The translations under genes were made by a program, and so were the position numbers. A stretch of DNA of 64,000 nucleotides from Ilumatobacteraceae bacterium (lineage in GTDB: Bacteria; Actinomycetota; Acidimicrobiia; Acidimicrobiales; Ilumatobacteraceae): the NCBI GenBank assembly GCA_025463305.1, contig JAOBWK010000063.1, positions 58,394-122,393 of the forward strand. The letters run 5' to 3'. The first letter of the stretch is position 1. Each line of letters begins with the position of its first letter. Positions 16,874-24,952 of the stretch are shown piece by piece. The notes under the pieces were generated by a model that made no database searches, was not told the origin of the DNA, and was given only the letters and a program-made list of their open reading frames with translations.

Positions 16874-18876
16874 CCGCCATGTCTCGCACACGCAAGAACC
16901 AGGCCGCTGCGACCAGCCCCGGCAACGCCACCGTCGAGCACCTCGGTCGGGTCACCCGGCCCAAGAGCGACGTCGCGTCGCTGATCCCCGCGTCGGTGCT
17001 CAACCCCAAGCTCGCCCGCCGGGCTCGGCGCAAGCGTCGGGTGGCGATGACCGGCGTGACCGCGCTGGTGCTCGCGGGTGGCGGCATCGCCGTCGCCCAC
17101 GCCTCGACCACCGAAGCACCCGGCTACCGCACGGCGGTGGTCAGCACCCGCAGCGTCGACGCGGTGCTCGACGCCGTGGCCTCGATCGTGCCCGTGTCGC
17201 AGGCGTCCGTCGCCTTCCCGGTCAGCGGCACCGTCTCCACCGTCGACGTGAAGGTGGGCGAAACGGTGACGGCCGGCGAGGACCTCGCCAGCCTCGACAC
17301 CACGAGCCTGGTCCAGGCCCTGCACACCAAGCAGGCCGCACTCGCCAGCGCGCAGCTGATCCTCTCCAAAGCGCTCGCCGGCGACGACGTCTCGTCGCTC
17401 ACCGGCGGCGGCGGTTCCGGCGCGACCGGCTTCGCGGTGACCTTCACGGCGCACCTCGCGACGCTGCTCGGCGTGCACGTGAGCGACGTCAGCAGCGACA
17501 TCGGCAACGCCCAGCAGGCCGTGCTGTCAGCGCAGCAGGCCGTCGACGCCGCGCTCGGCAACGCGTCGACCGCGATGTCGGCGGCGACCTCGGTGTGCGG
17601 TGCGATCGGCATCGATCCGACCAGTGACCCGGCGACGGTGCTGTCGTCGCTCAACGCCTGCCAGACCGCGCTGAACGCCGTGCTCACTGCGCAGAACCAG
17701 GTGAGCTCGGCCCAGGCGGCGCTGGCCACCGCCTCGACGAACCTCGACAACCTGCTCCAGGCCCAGGCGACCGCCGCGGCGACCACGACCACCACACCCA
17801 CGACGACGCCGGACACGACCACGCCGACCTCGACCACCGTGCCTGATCCGACCGCCACCACGACGCCGACGACGACCGGCACGACGACACCGACGACCGG
17901 CACGACGACACCGTCGACCGGCAGCACGACGCCCGTGAGCTCGACACCCGGCGGCGCGACGTCGACGACGGTGGCCGGCGGCGGCAGCTCACCGTCCGGA
18001 CAGCCCGGCGGCGACCCGACTGCGACGAGCGACACGACCGCCACCAGTGGCCAGACCACTGGCGGCGGCCGCTCGACCGGCGGGTTCTCCGGCAGTGGCG
18101 GCGGGAGCGGCGGCGGCTCGACCTCGGCGAGCAGGTCGCCGTCGGCTGCAGACCTCATCGCCTACCAGAGCTCGGTCGACGCGGCCTACGTGGCGGTGGC
18201 TGTCGCGCAGCAGGCGATCGATCAGACGACGGTCGCCAGCCCGATCGACGGGACGGTCATCGCCGTCAACATCGAGGCGGGCGACAGCGAGACCGCCGCG
18301 TCGGCGACACAGAACATCGTGATCCAGGGTGCCGGCGGCTTCGAGGCCACCACCACCGTCTCGCTCGCCGACATCCCCCAGGTGAAGGTCGGCCAGACCG
18401 CCACCGTGCTGCCCGATGGTGACACCACGCCGCTGCAGGGCAAGGTCGTGTCGATCTCTGCCGTGCCGGACTCCTCGACGACCACCACCAGCTACGGCGT
18501 GGTCATCGCGCTCGACGGCAACCCGACCGACCTTGACAACGGTGCGATCGGTTCGACCGCCATCGTCACCGGCAGCAAGTCCGGTGCGCTGACGGTGCCG
18601 ACCTCGGCCGTCACCACCGACGGCACCCAGCACACGGTCACCGTGCTCGACGGCACCACCACCACGGTCACCCGTGTCCAGGTCGGGGTCGTCGGCAGCA
18701 CGTGGACGGAGATCACCAACGGGCTCACCGCGGGCCAGCAGGTGGTGCTCGCCGACCTCGGCTCGGCGCTGCCGACCTCGGCCACAGCGGCCTCGAACGC
18801 GACGACGTCGAACCGCACCGGCGGCTTCGGTGGCACCGGCGGGTTTCCCCCTGGCTTCGGCGGCCAGCGCGGCTGA
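16870..18876 (+). CDS. HlyD-family membrane fusion protein (adaptor 2 of MacB-like exporter)
   Basis: 668-aa second adaptor. One helix (MTGVTALVLAGGGIAVAHA), then lipoyl half VAFPVSGTVSTVDVKVGETVTAGEDLASLD, a long helical hairpin (HTKQAALASAQLILSKALAG and on to about residue 310) interrupted by a Thr/Pro/Gly-rich linker (about 310-430), then the second lipoyl half SPIDGTVIAVNIEAGDSE and barrel domains. GTG at 16870 overlaps the permease stop by GTGA; ATG at 16879 is an alternative. An adaptor at each end of one MacB operon suggests either a mixed hexamer or two alternative complexes. Confidence 0.85.
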   Translation: MTAMSRTRKNQAAATSPGNATVEHLGRVTRPKSDVASLIPASVLNPKLARRARRKRRVAMTGVTALVLAGGGIAVAHASTTEAPGYRTAVVSTRSVDAVLDAVASIVPVSQASVAFPVSGTVSTVDVKVGETVTAGEDLASLDTTSLVQALHTKQAALASAQLILSKALAGDDVSSLTGGGGSGATGFAVTFTAHLATLLGVHVSDVSSDIGNAQQAVLSAQQAVDAALGNASTAMSAATSVCGAIGIDPTSDPATVLSSLNACQTALNAVLTAQNQVSSAQAALATASTNLDNLLQAQATAAATTTTTPTTTPDTTTPTSTTVPDPTATTTPTTTGTTTPTTGTTTPSTGSTTPVSSTPGGATSTTVAGGGSSPSGQPGGDPTATSDTTATSGQTTGGGRSTGGFSGSGGGSGGGSTSASRSPSAADLIAYQSSVDAAYVAVAVAQQAIDQTTVASPIDGTVIAVNIEAGDSETAASATQNIVIQGAGGFEATTTVSLADIPQVKVGQTATVLPDGDTTPLQGKVVSISAVPDSSTTTTSYGVVIALDGNPTDLDNGAIGSTAIVTGSKSGALTVPTSAVTTDGTQHTVTVLDGTTTTVTRVQVGVVGSTWTEITNGLTAGQQVVLADLGSALPTSATAASNATTSNRTGGFGGTGGFPPGFGGQRG

Positions 18877-18880
18877 TCGG

Positions 18881-19207
18881 TCAGTCGACGCCGGCCAGGA
18901 AGGTCTGCAGGCGGTGCAGCTCTTCGCCGCCGAGCGAGTCGAACGAGAACGCGACGTACGTGCGGAAGTCGTCGCCTCGGGCGATGCGCCGGGCCGTCAC
19001 CATCGTGTGCAGCCGGCCGTCGTCGAGCGCGATCGTGACGATCGCGGTCTCTCCCGGATCGAGGGCGACGGGCTCGTGGAAGGCGAGCAGGAGGCCGGAC
19101 AGCGAGAGGTCGATCGTGGTCGCATCCGGCAGTGGTCGCTCGGGCGCAATCGTGACTCGGACATCCGCTGACCGCGAGGCACGGGGATGGAGTCGCGGAT
19201 CGCTCAC
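18881..19207 (-). CDS. PilZ domain protein
   Basis: About 108 aa. The start HPRASRSADVRVTI resembles the RxxxR loop of PilZ domains, and DLSLSGLLLAFHEPVALDPGE matches the D/N-x-S-x-x-G beta-strand motif; together these bind cyclic di-GMP in the family. The Arg spacing here is not textbook, so nucleotide binding is unproved. GTG at 19207 is my choice of start; the frame stays open for 30 more codons. It converges on the export operon with only four bases between stops, and it lies divergent from the STAS gene. Confidence 0.7.
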   Translation of the reverse strand: MSDPRLHPRASRSADVRVTIAPERPLPDATTIDLSLSGLLLAFHEPVALDPGETAIVTIALDDGRLHTMVTARRIARGDDFRTYVAFSFDSLGGEELHRLQTFLAGVD

Positions 19208-19408
19208 ACCCCGATTACTACCCGATCGCGAGGCGTGAGATCCGTCGTTTCCGTGAACTCTTCGGGTTCGCGACGTGCATCGCCGCAACGGTTGCAATCG
19301 GCATCAACGGACGCGCAGATCGCGTCGCTCGGAGCGTCTGAGCACGACCGTTCATGGGTATGTGCGCGCAGCCGCGAAGCACGTGGCGAACGAGGATGGA
19401 GCAACGTG

Positions 19409-19738
19409 ATGACCGAGCAAGTGCTGCAGCTGCTGACGGCGATGGCGACCCCTGGCGAACCCCACGCCTACCGCGTCACCGGTCACGGCGAGATCGACAT
19501 GGCGTCCGCTCCACAGCTCGACGCCGTCTTCGACGACCTCATCGCCAAGGGCGCGAGCATCGTCATCTTCGACGCCCGGGGCGTCGACTTCCTCGACTCC
19601 TGCGGGCTCCGCGCCATCATCGGCGGCGGCAACAAGCTCGCGGACGCTGGCGGACAGCTGTTGATCGAGGGCATGAGCGGCTCCGTCCAACGGGTGCTCG
19701 AGGTCAGCGGCCTGCTCGAGCGCTACCGCGCCGGCTGA
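19409..19738 (+). CDS. STAS domain anti-anti-sigma factor
   Basis: 109-aa single STAS domain. GHGEIDMASAPQLDAVFDDL and FDARGVDFLDSCGLRAIIGGGN follow the SpoIIAA/RsbV pattern; D-S-C-G-L keeps the Ser directly after Asp that is the phosphorylation site in that family. It should bind and inhibit a kinase-type anti-sigma factor. ATG at 19409 has GGAG eight bases upstream (a GTG codon directly precedes it). The HATPase gene converges on it with seven bases between stops, so a partner-switching pair is likely although the two are not co-transcribed. Confidence 0.88.
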   Translation: MTEQVLQLLTAMATPGEPHAYRVTGHGEIDMASAPQLDAVFDDLIAKGASIVIFDARGVDFLDSCGLRAIIGGGNKLADAGGQLLIEGMSGSVQRVLEVSGLLERYRAG

Positions 19739-19745
19739 GCCGAGC

Positions 19746-20141
19746 TCAACCGAGCTCGAACCAGACGACCTTTCCGTCGGTGCGGGGTTCGGTGCCCCAG
19801 CGGGTCGCGACGCCATCGATGAGGCGCAGGCCGAGGCCGCCGACGCGCAGTCCTGCCGGATCGGGCTGCGGGAGCAGCTGGGGGAGCGCGGCCGAGCCGT
19901 CCTCGACCTCGACGCGCAATCGATCCGGGCTCGTGCGGTACGCAGCGCGGAAGCCGCAGAGGCCCGGCGCGTGCATCACCGCGTTCGACACGATCTCGCT
20001 CGTGAGGAGGATCGCGTCGCGGACGAACACCACATCAGGCCCGTCGCCGAGCAGGTGCTGCAGCGCCGTGCGGGCCGTGCGCACCGACGACGGCTCGGCG
20101 CGCAGGCGCAGATCGATCGTGGTCGCCATGTCATCCGCCAT
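19746..20141 (-). CDS. RsbW/SpoIIAB-like ATP-binding protein (HATPase_c_2)
   Basis: 131-aa GHKL-type ATPase. LLTSEIVSNAVMHAPG is the N box, LRVEVEDGS the G1 box and GGLGLRLIDGVATRWG the G2 box. Proteins of this size act as anti-sigma factor kinases that phosphorylate STAS antagonists; the convergent STAS gene is the obvious partner. Two in-frame ATG codons, 20141 and 20129, are possible starts and neither has a strong ribosome site. Its cognate sigma factor is not in the window, unless the ECF factor at 11134 is involved, which would be unusual. Confidence 0.85.
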   Translation of the reverse strand: MADDMATTIDLRLRAEPSSVRTARTALQHLLGDGPDVVFVRDAILLTSEIVSNAVMHAPGLCGFRAAYRTSPDRLRVEVEDGSAALPQLLPQPDPAGLRVGGLGLRLIDGVATRWGTEPRTDGKVVWFELG

Positions 20142-20216
20142 TGCCACTGGATCTACCCCGGACGCCGCGACGGCAAACCGGTTTACGCTGCGGTCGACGA
20201 CCGAGCGAGGAGCGGC

Positions 20217-20276
20217 ATGCAGATCCAGCACAACGACCCATGGAACCCGAGGCGGCATGCTGCGGGTGGGCGATGA
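20217..20276 (+). CDS. Leader ORF (19 aa) coupled to Coq4-like gene
   Basis: Begins ATG at 20217 with AGGAG four bases upstream, a better ribosome site than the following gene has. It encodes MQIQHNDPWNPRRHAAGGR and its TGA overlaps the next ATG (ATGA at 20273-20276). The overlap and site suggest that translation of this short frame feeds initiation of the Coq4-like protein. It could be a true small protein, a coupling device, or chance. Confidence 0.4.
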   Translation: MQIQHNDPWNPRRHAAGGR

Positions 20277-21403
20277 CGCCGATCCCGGCGCCCGGTGACG
20301 AGCTCCTCGGTCCGCCGTCGGCTGCCGAAGTCGAGCTGTTGGGGCGGGGGGTGCTGTCGGCCATCAGCGCCGGCGACGTGCCCACCGAGTTCCAGGCGCT
20401 CCTGGTCGAGGCCACGTTCGAGGCGATGACCGGCCTCGCCCTCGACGCGACGAGCTTCGTGCCGATCTCGCCCGACGACTTCGCCGACGGACTCGCATCG
20501 CGCAACGTGGCCTTCAGGACGCGCATCCTGCAGATCATGATCCTCGGTGCGCTGGTGGTCCGTCCGCTGCCGGTCGGCGTTGCCGACGACGTCGCCGCGT
20601 TCGCGCGGGCGATGTCGGTCGACGACGGGATGCTGCAGGTCGCGCGCGACTTCGCTGCCGATCAGCTGGGGCTCGCCGCCGTCGACTTCGATCGCAACGG
20701 ATACACCGCGGATTGGTCCACCGAGCGCACCGACGCGCTCCATGCCACCGGGCTCGCCGAGGCCTGGTCGCTCACCGTCGACGATCCCGTGCTCGCTGCG
20801 CGCTGGGCGGCGCTCGGCGACCTTCCGCGGAACACACTCGGTCGACGGGTGTGGGAGTTCTACGAAGCGCGTGGTTTCGTCTACCCCGGCCTGCCGGGGT
20901 CGGCACCGCCGCTGCTCGCCCAGCACGACTGGGTGCACGTGCTCGCGGACTACGGCTCCACCGTGGAGTCCGAGCTGGAGGTGTTCGCATTCATCGCCCG
21001 GGCCAACGACGATCCGCGCGGGTTCTCGTTGCTGGCCATGGTCGTCAGCCTGTTCGAGACCGGCTACCTCGCCCACGGCGCCGGTCTGTTCGACGCGTTC
21101 CCCGGCCAGCTGTCGCGTGCCGGCATGGCCGTGCGCGTCGCCGACGCGATGCGCCGCGGCGCGCTCGGTCACGGCATCGACGGCGCGCCCGACGTCGACT
21201 TCCTCGCGATCGACTGGTTCACGATCGCCGGCCGTCCCCTCGACGAACTGCGCGAGCGGTTCGGGATCGGGCCGAAGTCGGCGGGCGCGATCGCCGCTGG
21301 TTCCGTCGGCCCGTGGGAGCCAGGCGGCATCAGCGAGTACCAGTTCACCACGGCGTCAGCGGCGGCCGGCGACGCCTACGACGCGTACGGCGCCTGCGTC
21401 TGA
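20273..21403 (+). CDS. Coq4-like protein
   Basis: 376-aa soluble protein. Residues 218-234 read HDWVHVLADYGSTVESE, which fits exactly the HDxxH-x11-E zinc motif of Coq4, the ubiquinone-pathway protein now linked to C1 decarboxylation/hydroxylation of the ring. LGRRVWEFYEARGFVYPG before it and a helical remainder also suit the family. It is longer than eukaryotic Coq4 (about 265 aa) by an N-terminal helical region. Actinobacteria normally make menaquinone, so the role here is open. The ATG at 20273 overlaps a 19-codon leader; the frame is open upstream and ATG 20240 is an alternative. Confidence 0.65.
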   Translation: MTPIPAPGDELLGPPSAAEVELLGRGVLSAISAGDVPTEFQALLVEATFEAMTGLALDATSFVPISPDDFADGLASRNVAFRTRILQIMILGALVVRPLPVGVADDVAAFARAMSVDDGMLQVARDFAADQLGLAAVDFDRNGYTADWSTERTDALHATGLAEAWSLTVDDPVLAARWAALGDLPRNTLGRRVWEFYEARGFVYPGLPGSAPPLLAQHDWVHVLADYGSTVESELEVFAFIARANDDPRGFSLLAMVVSLFETGYLAHGAGLFDAFPGQLSRAGMAVRVADAMRRGALGHGIDGAPDVDFLAIDWFTIAGRPLDELRERFGIGPKSAGAIAAGSVGPWEPGGISEYQFTTASAAAGDAYDAYGACV

Positions 21404-21425
21404 CACACCAGTCGGTCGGCGCGCC

Positions 21426-21638
21426 TCAGTCCTCCTTGCCGATCATCACCTCGGTCGACTTGATCACCACGATCACGTCGTCGCCCGGAGCGAGCTCGAG
21501 CCCTTCGGCCGAGTCCTTGGTGATGGCGGCGGTGATCTGCTGCCCGTCGGGCAGGGTGACGAGCACCGTCGACATCACCTCGCCGTGGTGAACGGTCTCG
21601 ACGACGGCCTTCAACTGGTTCCTCGCGCTCAATCGCAT
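21426..21638 (-). CDS. Molbindin-type TOBE domain protein
   Basis: 70-aa single TOBE domain. MRLSARNQLKAVVETVHHGEVMSTV and GDDVIVVIKSTEVMIGKED are the classic molbindin start and end; these small proteins bind molybdate or tungstate and buffer it in the cytoplasm. ATG at 21638 has GAGGAGA eight bases upstream. It converges on the Coq4-like gene. Another molybdenum-related gene, xdhC, lies at 37115, but no molybdoenzyme or modABC gene is in the window. Confidence 0.9.
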   Translation of the reverse strand: MRLSARNQLKAVVETVHHGEVMSTVLVTLPDGQQITAAITKDSAEGLELAPGDDVIVVIKSTEVMIGKED

Positions 21639-21704
21639 GTGCTCTCCTCGACCGGTCGCCGATCGCTTCGGCGGATGCGGCGGACTGTAGTTGGCGCGCT
21701 GATG

Positions 21705-21734
21705 TTGACAGTCGACGCGACCGAGCACTAGAAC
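21705..21734 (+). promoter_or_regulatory. Sigma-70-type promoter for binding-protein gene
   Basis: A perfect -35 hexamer TTGACA at 21705-21710 is followed after 18 bases by TAGAAC at 21729-21734. Transcription would begin near 21741, about 75 bp before the ATG at 21816. Confidence 0.6.
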
Positions 21735-21743
21735 GAGACGGCT

Positions 21744-21760
21744 TAGTCATGGAGTGACTA
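21744..21760. promoter_or_regulatory. Inverted repeat at predicted transcription start
   Basis: TAGTCA, five bases, TGACTA: 6-bp perfect arms placed just where transcription from the 21705 promoter should start, a good site for a blocking repressor. The half site resembles AGTCACTCA near 37000 before the aldehyde dehydrogenase gene. Confidence 0.35.
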
Positions 21761-21815
21761 TGTGGGGCATCGTCGTCGGAGCCCCACGCGCGCTCCCGTC
21801 GGAAAGAGACGATCC

Positions 21816-22967
21816 ATGCATCGAAGTGCCAAGGTCACAGCAGCGATCGCCGCCGCCGTCACGGTCGTCGCCACCAGCGGGATGATCACGTCGGCGCCGG
21901 CCCGGGCCGACTACGGCCCGTCGGGCACCGACGTCGTCGGCGTCGGCGCGGAGACGCTCAACTACGCGATGGACTTCCTCGCCGACGGTGACACCAACGG
22001 CGACCTCGGCTACAACGCCGCCAACAACGTCAACAAGTTCGTCAGCTTCGACTCGACGGGCGACGGCAACGCGCGCAACTCCTACCTCAACGGCAGCACC
22101 TATGCGTCGCCGAAGCCGCTGAACCCGACGGTCGTGCTGCGTGCCGGCACGTACCCGGTGGTGCGGCCCACCACCACCGCGACGTCGTACGCGGCGATCC
22201 TCGCCGACACGGCCACGCCGCACAAGATCGACTTCGTCAAGGCCATCGGCAAGCCGACGCCCGACAACCAGACCGCTGCCGCCAACGCCGGTTGGGGCTA
22301 CCTCCACCTCGTGCAGATCGGCACCGATCCGCTGCAGGTCATCGGCAGCACCACGACCCACGCACCAGCCGGCCTGTCCGCCGCTGAGCTCGTGAAGATC
22401 TACGACGGCACGTACGCCCACTGGAGCGACATCCCCGGCAACTCCGGCGGCTCCACCGCTGCGATCGTCCCGCTGATCACGCCGGTCGGCGCAGGCACCC
22501 GCAACACCTTCCTCGCCGACCTCAAGGCGGCCAACGGTGGCGTCGACATCACCCTCGCCCCGACCGTGCAGATCGTCGAGCCGAACGATCCGAACGATGT
22601 CACCGGCAACCCCGCTACGGACGACGCGATCATGCCGTTCGCGATCGGGCGCCTGGCGCTGTACAACGGCTACTTCCACGCACCGTCCGTCGGCGGCGCA
22701 GCGCTCACGTCGGGCGTGAAGGCGCTGACGGGCACCACTCCCGACGCAACGCCGGCGTACAGCACCACAATCGGCATCTACATCGCCTTCCGTCAGTCCG
22801 ACACCACGCTCGGACCGTGGCAGCCCGGCGGAACGAAGAACTGGGTGCAGACGCTGTTCTCCGATCCGGGCGGCACGCCGTTCGTGAAGAAGCCCGCCGG
22901 TCAGGCGCTGATCGCTGCGTCCGGCATCACGCCGACCTACAGCGACCTCGGCAACGTGCACAGCTGA
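21816..22967 (+). CDS. Secreted PstS-like substrate-binding protein
   Basis: 383 aa with a Sec signal peptide ending near SAPARA-DYG, no lipobox and no C-terminal anchor, so it is probably released or held by its partners. The mature protein starts DVVGVGAETLNYAMDFLADG and contains GYNAANNVNKFVSFDSTGDGNARN and ELVKIYDGTYAHWSDIPG, the pattern of PstS-type periplasmic binding proteins in actinobacteria. GGAAAGAGA lies nine bases before ATG 21816. It heads the Pst-like locus, with its own promoter, 52 bp before the triple-repeat protein gene. Ligand unknown; phosphate is the default guess. Confidence 0.75.
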   Translation: MHRSAKVTAAIAAAVTVVATSGMITSAPARADYGPSGTDVVGVGAETLNYAMDFLADGDTNGDLGYNAANNVNKFVSFDSTGDGNARNSYLNGSTYASPKPLNPTVVLRAGTYPVVRPTTTATSYAAILADTATPHKIDFVKAIGKPTPDNQTAAANAGWGYLHLVQIGTDPLQVIGSTTTHAPAGLSAAELVKIYDGTYAHWSDIPGNSGGSTAAIVPLITPVGAGTRNTFLADLKAANGGVDITLAPTVQIVEPNDPNDVTGNPATDDAIMPFAIGRLALYNGYFHAPSVGGAALTSGVKALTGTTPDATPAYSTTIGIYIAFRQSDTTLGPWQPGGTKNWVQTLFSDPGGTPFVKKPAGQALIAASGITPTYSDLGNVHS

Positions 22968-23019
22968 CGGCCTCGAACCGATGATCCGTACGAGCCGTCC
23001 ACTGCAACGAAGGACCACC

Positions 23020-24783
23020 ATGTCTCCCACCACCGTGTCGTCCCGTTCGGGTCGCAGTCCGCGCGCTGCGCTCCGTGCCGCGGTCGCCGGCATCACCACC
23101 CTCGCGCTCGCGGCGGTCATCACCGCCTCGGCAGGCGGCACCGCCTCGGCCGACACGCCGCCGCCGCCGTTCGAACCGGATCCCGGCTCGATCGGTGGGC
23201 TCGTGTTCTACAACGCCGCCGGACAGGTGATCACGAGCGGTTCCACCACCGACGCGCCGTTCGCGGCGTACGTGCAGGCCACGGGCCCGGGGCGTGCCGG
23301 CGACACCAAGGCAACCCTCTTCGGATACCTGCCCAAGAACGGCGTCGCCACCGGCTCGTGGGCGGGCGAGGCGATGACCGCGTCGACCGCGTTCCCGAAC
23401 GCCGGCGCGCCGGCTCCGGTCTCGACCACGTCGACCCCGGTCGTGTCCGTGGTGGCGTCCGACGAGACGCTCGCCGGCCTCGCCGGCGACTTCCCCAACA
23501 ACGCCAGCGACGCGTACCAGGGCCTCTACCAGCTCCGGCTGAAGACGTCGGGCCCGAACCAGACCGCGAACGGCCGGTACTCCGAGGCCGACATCCTGAT
23601 CACCGGTACGACGTGGACGGTGGCGTACTCCAGCCCGTCGGCGTACGAGTACGCGGCGGTCCAGCCGGCCCGCCTGCTCGAGACCCGCGCCGGCGGCAGC
23701 ACCATCGACGGCCAGTTCAACAACACTGGCTTCGTCCCCGGCGGCACCGAGACCCAGCTCACCGTGGCCGGGCGCGGCGGCGTGCCGTCCGATGCATCCG
23801 CTGCCGCGCTCAACGTGACGGTCACCGAGCCCGCCGCCGACGGCTTCCTCACGGTGTACCCGTGCGGCGCCGACCGCCCGACGGCATCGAACGTGAACTA
23901 CGCCAAGGGCCAGACCATCCCGAACGCGGTGATGACCAAGCTCGGCACCGGCGGCAAGGTCTGCCTGTTCAACTCGCAGCCGACCCACCTCGTCGTCGAC
24001 GTGAACGGGTTCTTCTCGTCCGGCACCGACTACGCCTCCCTGGTGCCGGCCCGAGTGCTGGACACCCGGGCCAACCAGTCCACCATCGACGGCCAGTTCA
24101 ACAACACCGGCTTCGTCCCCGCGAACACGGTCACCGAGCTACCGATCGCCGGCCGGGCCGGTGTGCCCGCCAACGCCGCGACCGCCGTGCTGAACGTGAC
24201 GGTCACCGAGCCGGCGGCCGACGGCTTCGTCACCGTCTACCCGTGCGGCAGCGACCGTCCGACGGCGTCGAGCGTGAACTACTCGACAGGTCAGACCATC
24301 GCCAACGCAGTGCTCACCAAGCTCGGCACCGGTGGCAAGGTCTGCATCTTCAACTCCCAGTCCATGCACCTCGTCGTCGACGTCAACGGCTACTACGCAC
24401 CGGCGGCCGCCTACGTACCGCTCGTGCCGGGCCGCCTGCTCGACACTCGGGCCGGCCACAGCACCATCGACGGCCAGTTCAACAACACCGGGTTCGTCGC
24501 CTTCGGGACGGTCACCGAGCTCACCGTCGCCGGTCGCGCCGGGGTGCCCACTGCCGCCACGGCGGCGGTGTTGAACGTGACGGTCACCGAGCCGGCGGCC
24601 GACGGCTTCGTCACGGTGTATCCGTGCGGCAGCGATCGTCCGACGGCGTCGAACCTCAACTTCGCCACCGGCCAGACCGTTGCCAACGCGGTGGTCAGCA
24701 AGCTCGGCACGGGCGGCAAGGTGTGCATCTTCAACTCGCAGGCGACGCATCTCGTGGCGGACGTCACCGGCTTCTACCCCTGA
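23020..24783 (+). CDS. Secreted protein with three 127-aa repeats
   Basis: 587 aa: signal peptide (ITTLALAAVITASAGGTASA), an N-terminal domain (about residues 50-205) homologous to the protein at 24953, and three tandem 127-aa repeats (211-337, 338-464, 465-587). Each repeat opens ARLLETRAG/ARVLDTRAN/GRLLDTRAG, then STIDGQFNNTGF, LNVTVTEPAADGF, VTVYPCGSDRPTAS, and ends with LVVDVNGFF or a variant. Two Cys per repeat could pair. There is no membrane anchor. Such DTR repeats occur singly or in arrays in secreted actinobacterial proteins; an adhesion or binding role is inferred. AAGGA precedes ATG 23020. Confidence 0.8.
   Translation: MSPTTVSSRSGRSPRAALRAAVAGITTLALAAVITASAGGTASADTPPPPFEPDPGSIGGLVFYNAAGQVITSGSTTDAPFAAYVQATGPGRAGDTKATLFGYLPKNGVATGSWAGEAMTASTAFPNAGAPAPVSTTSTPVVSVVASDETLAGLAGDFPNNASDAYQGLYQLRLKTSGPNQTANGRYSEADILITGTTWTVAYSSPSAYEYAAVQPARLLETRAGGSTIDGQFNNTGFVPGGTETQLTVAGRGGVPSDASAAALNVTVTEPAADGFLTVYPCGADRPTASNVNYAKGQTIPNAVMTKLGTGGKVCLFNSQPTHLVVDVNGFFSSGTDYASLVPARVLDTRANQSTIDGQFNNTGFVPANTVTELPIAGRAGVPANAATAVLNVTVTEPAADGFVTVYPCGSDRPTASSVNYSTGQTIANAVLTKLGTGGKVCIFNSQSMHLVVDVNGYYAPAAAYVPLVPGRLLDTRAGHSTIDGQFNNTGFVAFGTVTELTVAGRAGVPTAATAAVLNVTVTEPAADGFVTVYPCGSDRPTASNLNFATGQTVANAVVSKLGTGGKVCIFNSQATHLVADVTGFYP
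23650..24780 (+). repeat. Three in-frame tandem repeats, period 381 bp
   Basis: The TCGACGGCCAGTTCAACAAC element recurs at an exact 381-bp interval (its ACCATCGAC lead at 23701, 24082 and 24463), giving three 127-residue repeats; the third lacks a few terminal residues. DNA identity is highest between copies 2 and 3. The related but diverged triplet in the esterase at 50267 shows the unit also spreads between genes. Confidence 0.9.
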
Positions 24784-24824
24784 TCCGCACGTCGACGCCG
24801 AGGGCCGCACGGCCCGGAGCAGGT

Positions 24825-24860
24825 GGTCCCGCGACCGGCAGGCATTGCCGTCGCGGGACC
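24825..24860 (+). terminator. Long hairpin after repeat-protein gene
   Basis: Arms GGTCCCGCGACcGGCA and TGCCGTCGCGGGACC pair over 15 bp with one bulged C around a GGCAT loop. It lies 42 bp past the stop at 24783 and separates the first two genes of the locus from the ten-kb operon that follows. No T-tract. Confidence 0.7.
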
Positions 24861-24869
24861 GTCGACATC

Positions 24870-24875
24870 TATAGT
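24870..24875 (+). promoter_or_regulatory. Possible -10 element of the Pst-like operon
   Basis: TATAGT directly after the hairpin and 78 bp before ATG 24953. The only -35-like hexamer, TTGCCG at 24845, is 19 bases away inside the hairpin, so this is weak. AGTTG and CAACT flank the next 25 bases. Confidence 0.3.
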
Positions 24876-24952
24876 TGGCGGTCGACCAAGTCAACTGGCT
24901 CTCACGATGGCTTGCCGACCCTCACGGATCACAAGCGGAAAGAGACCCTTCG

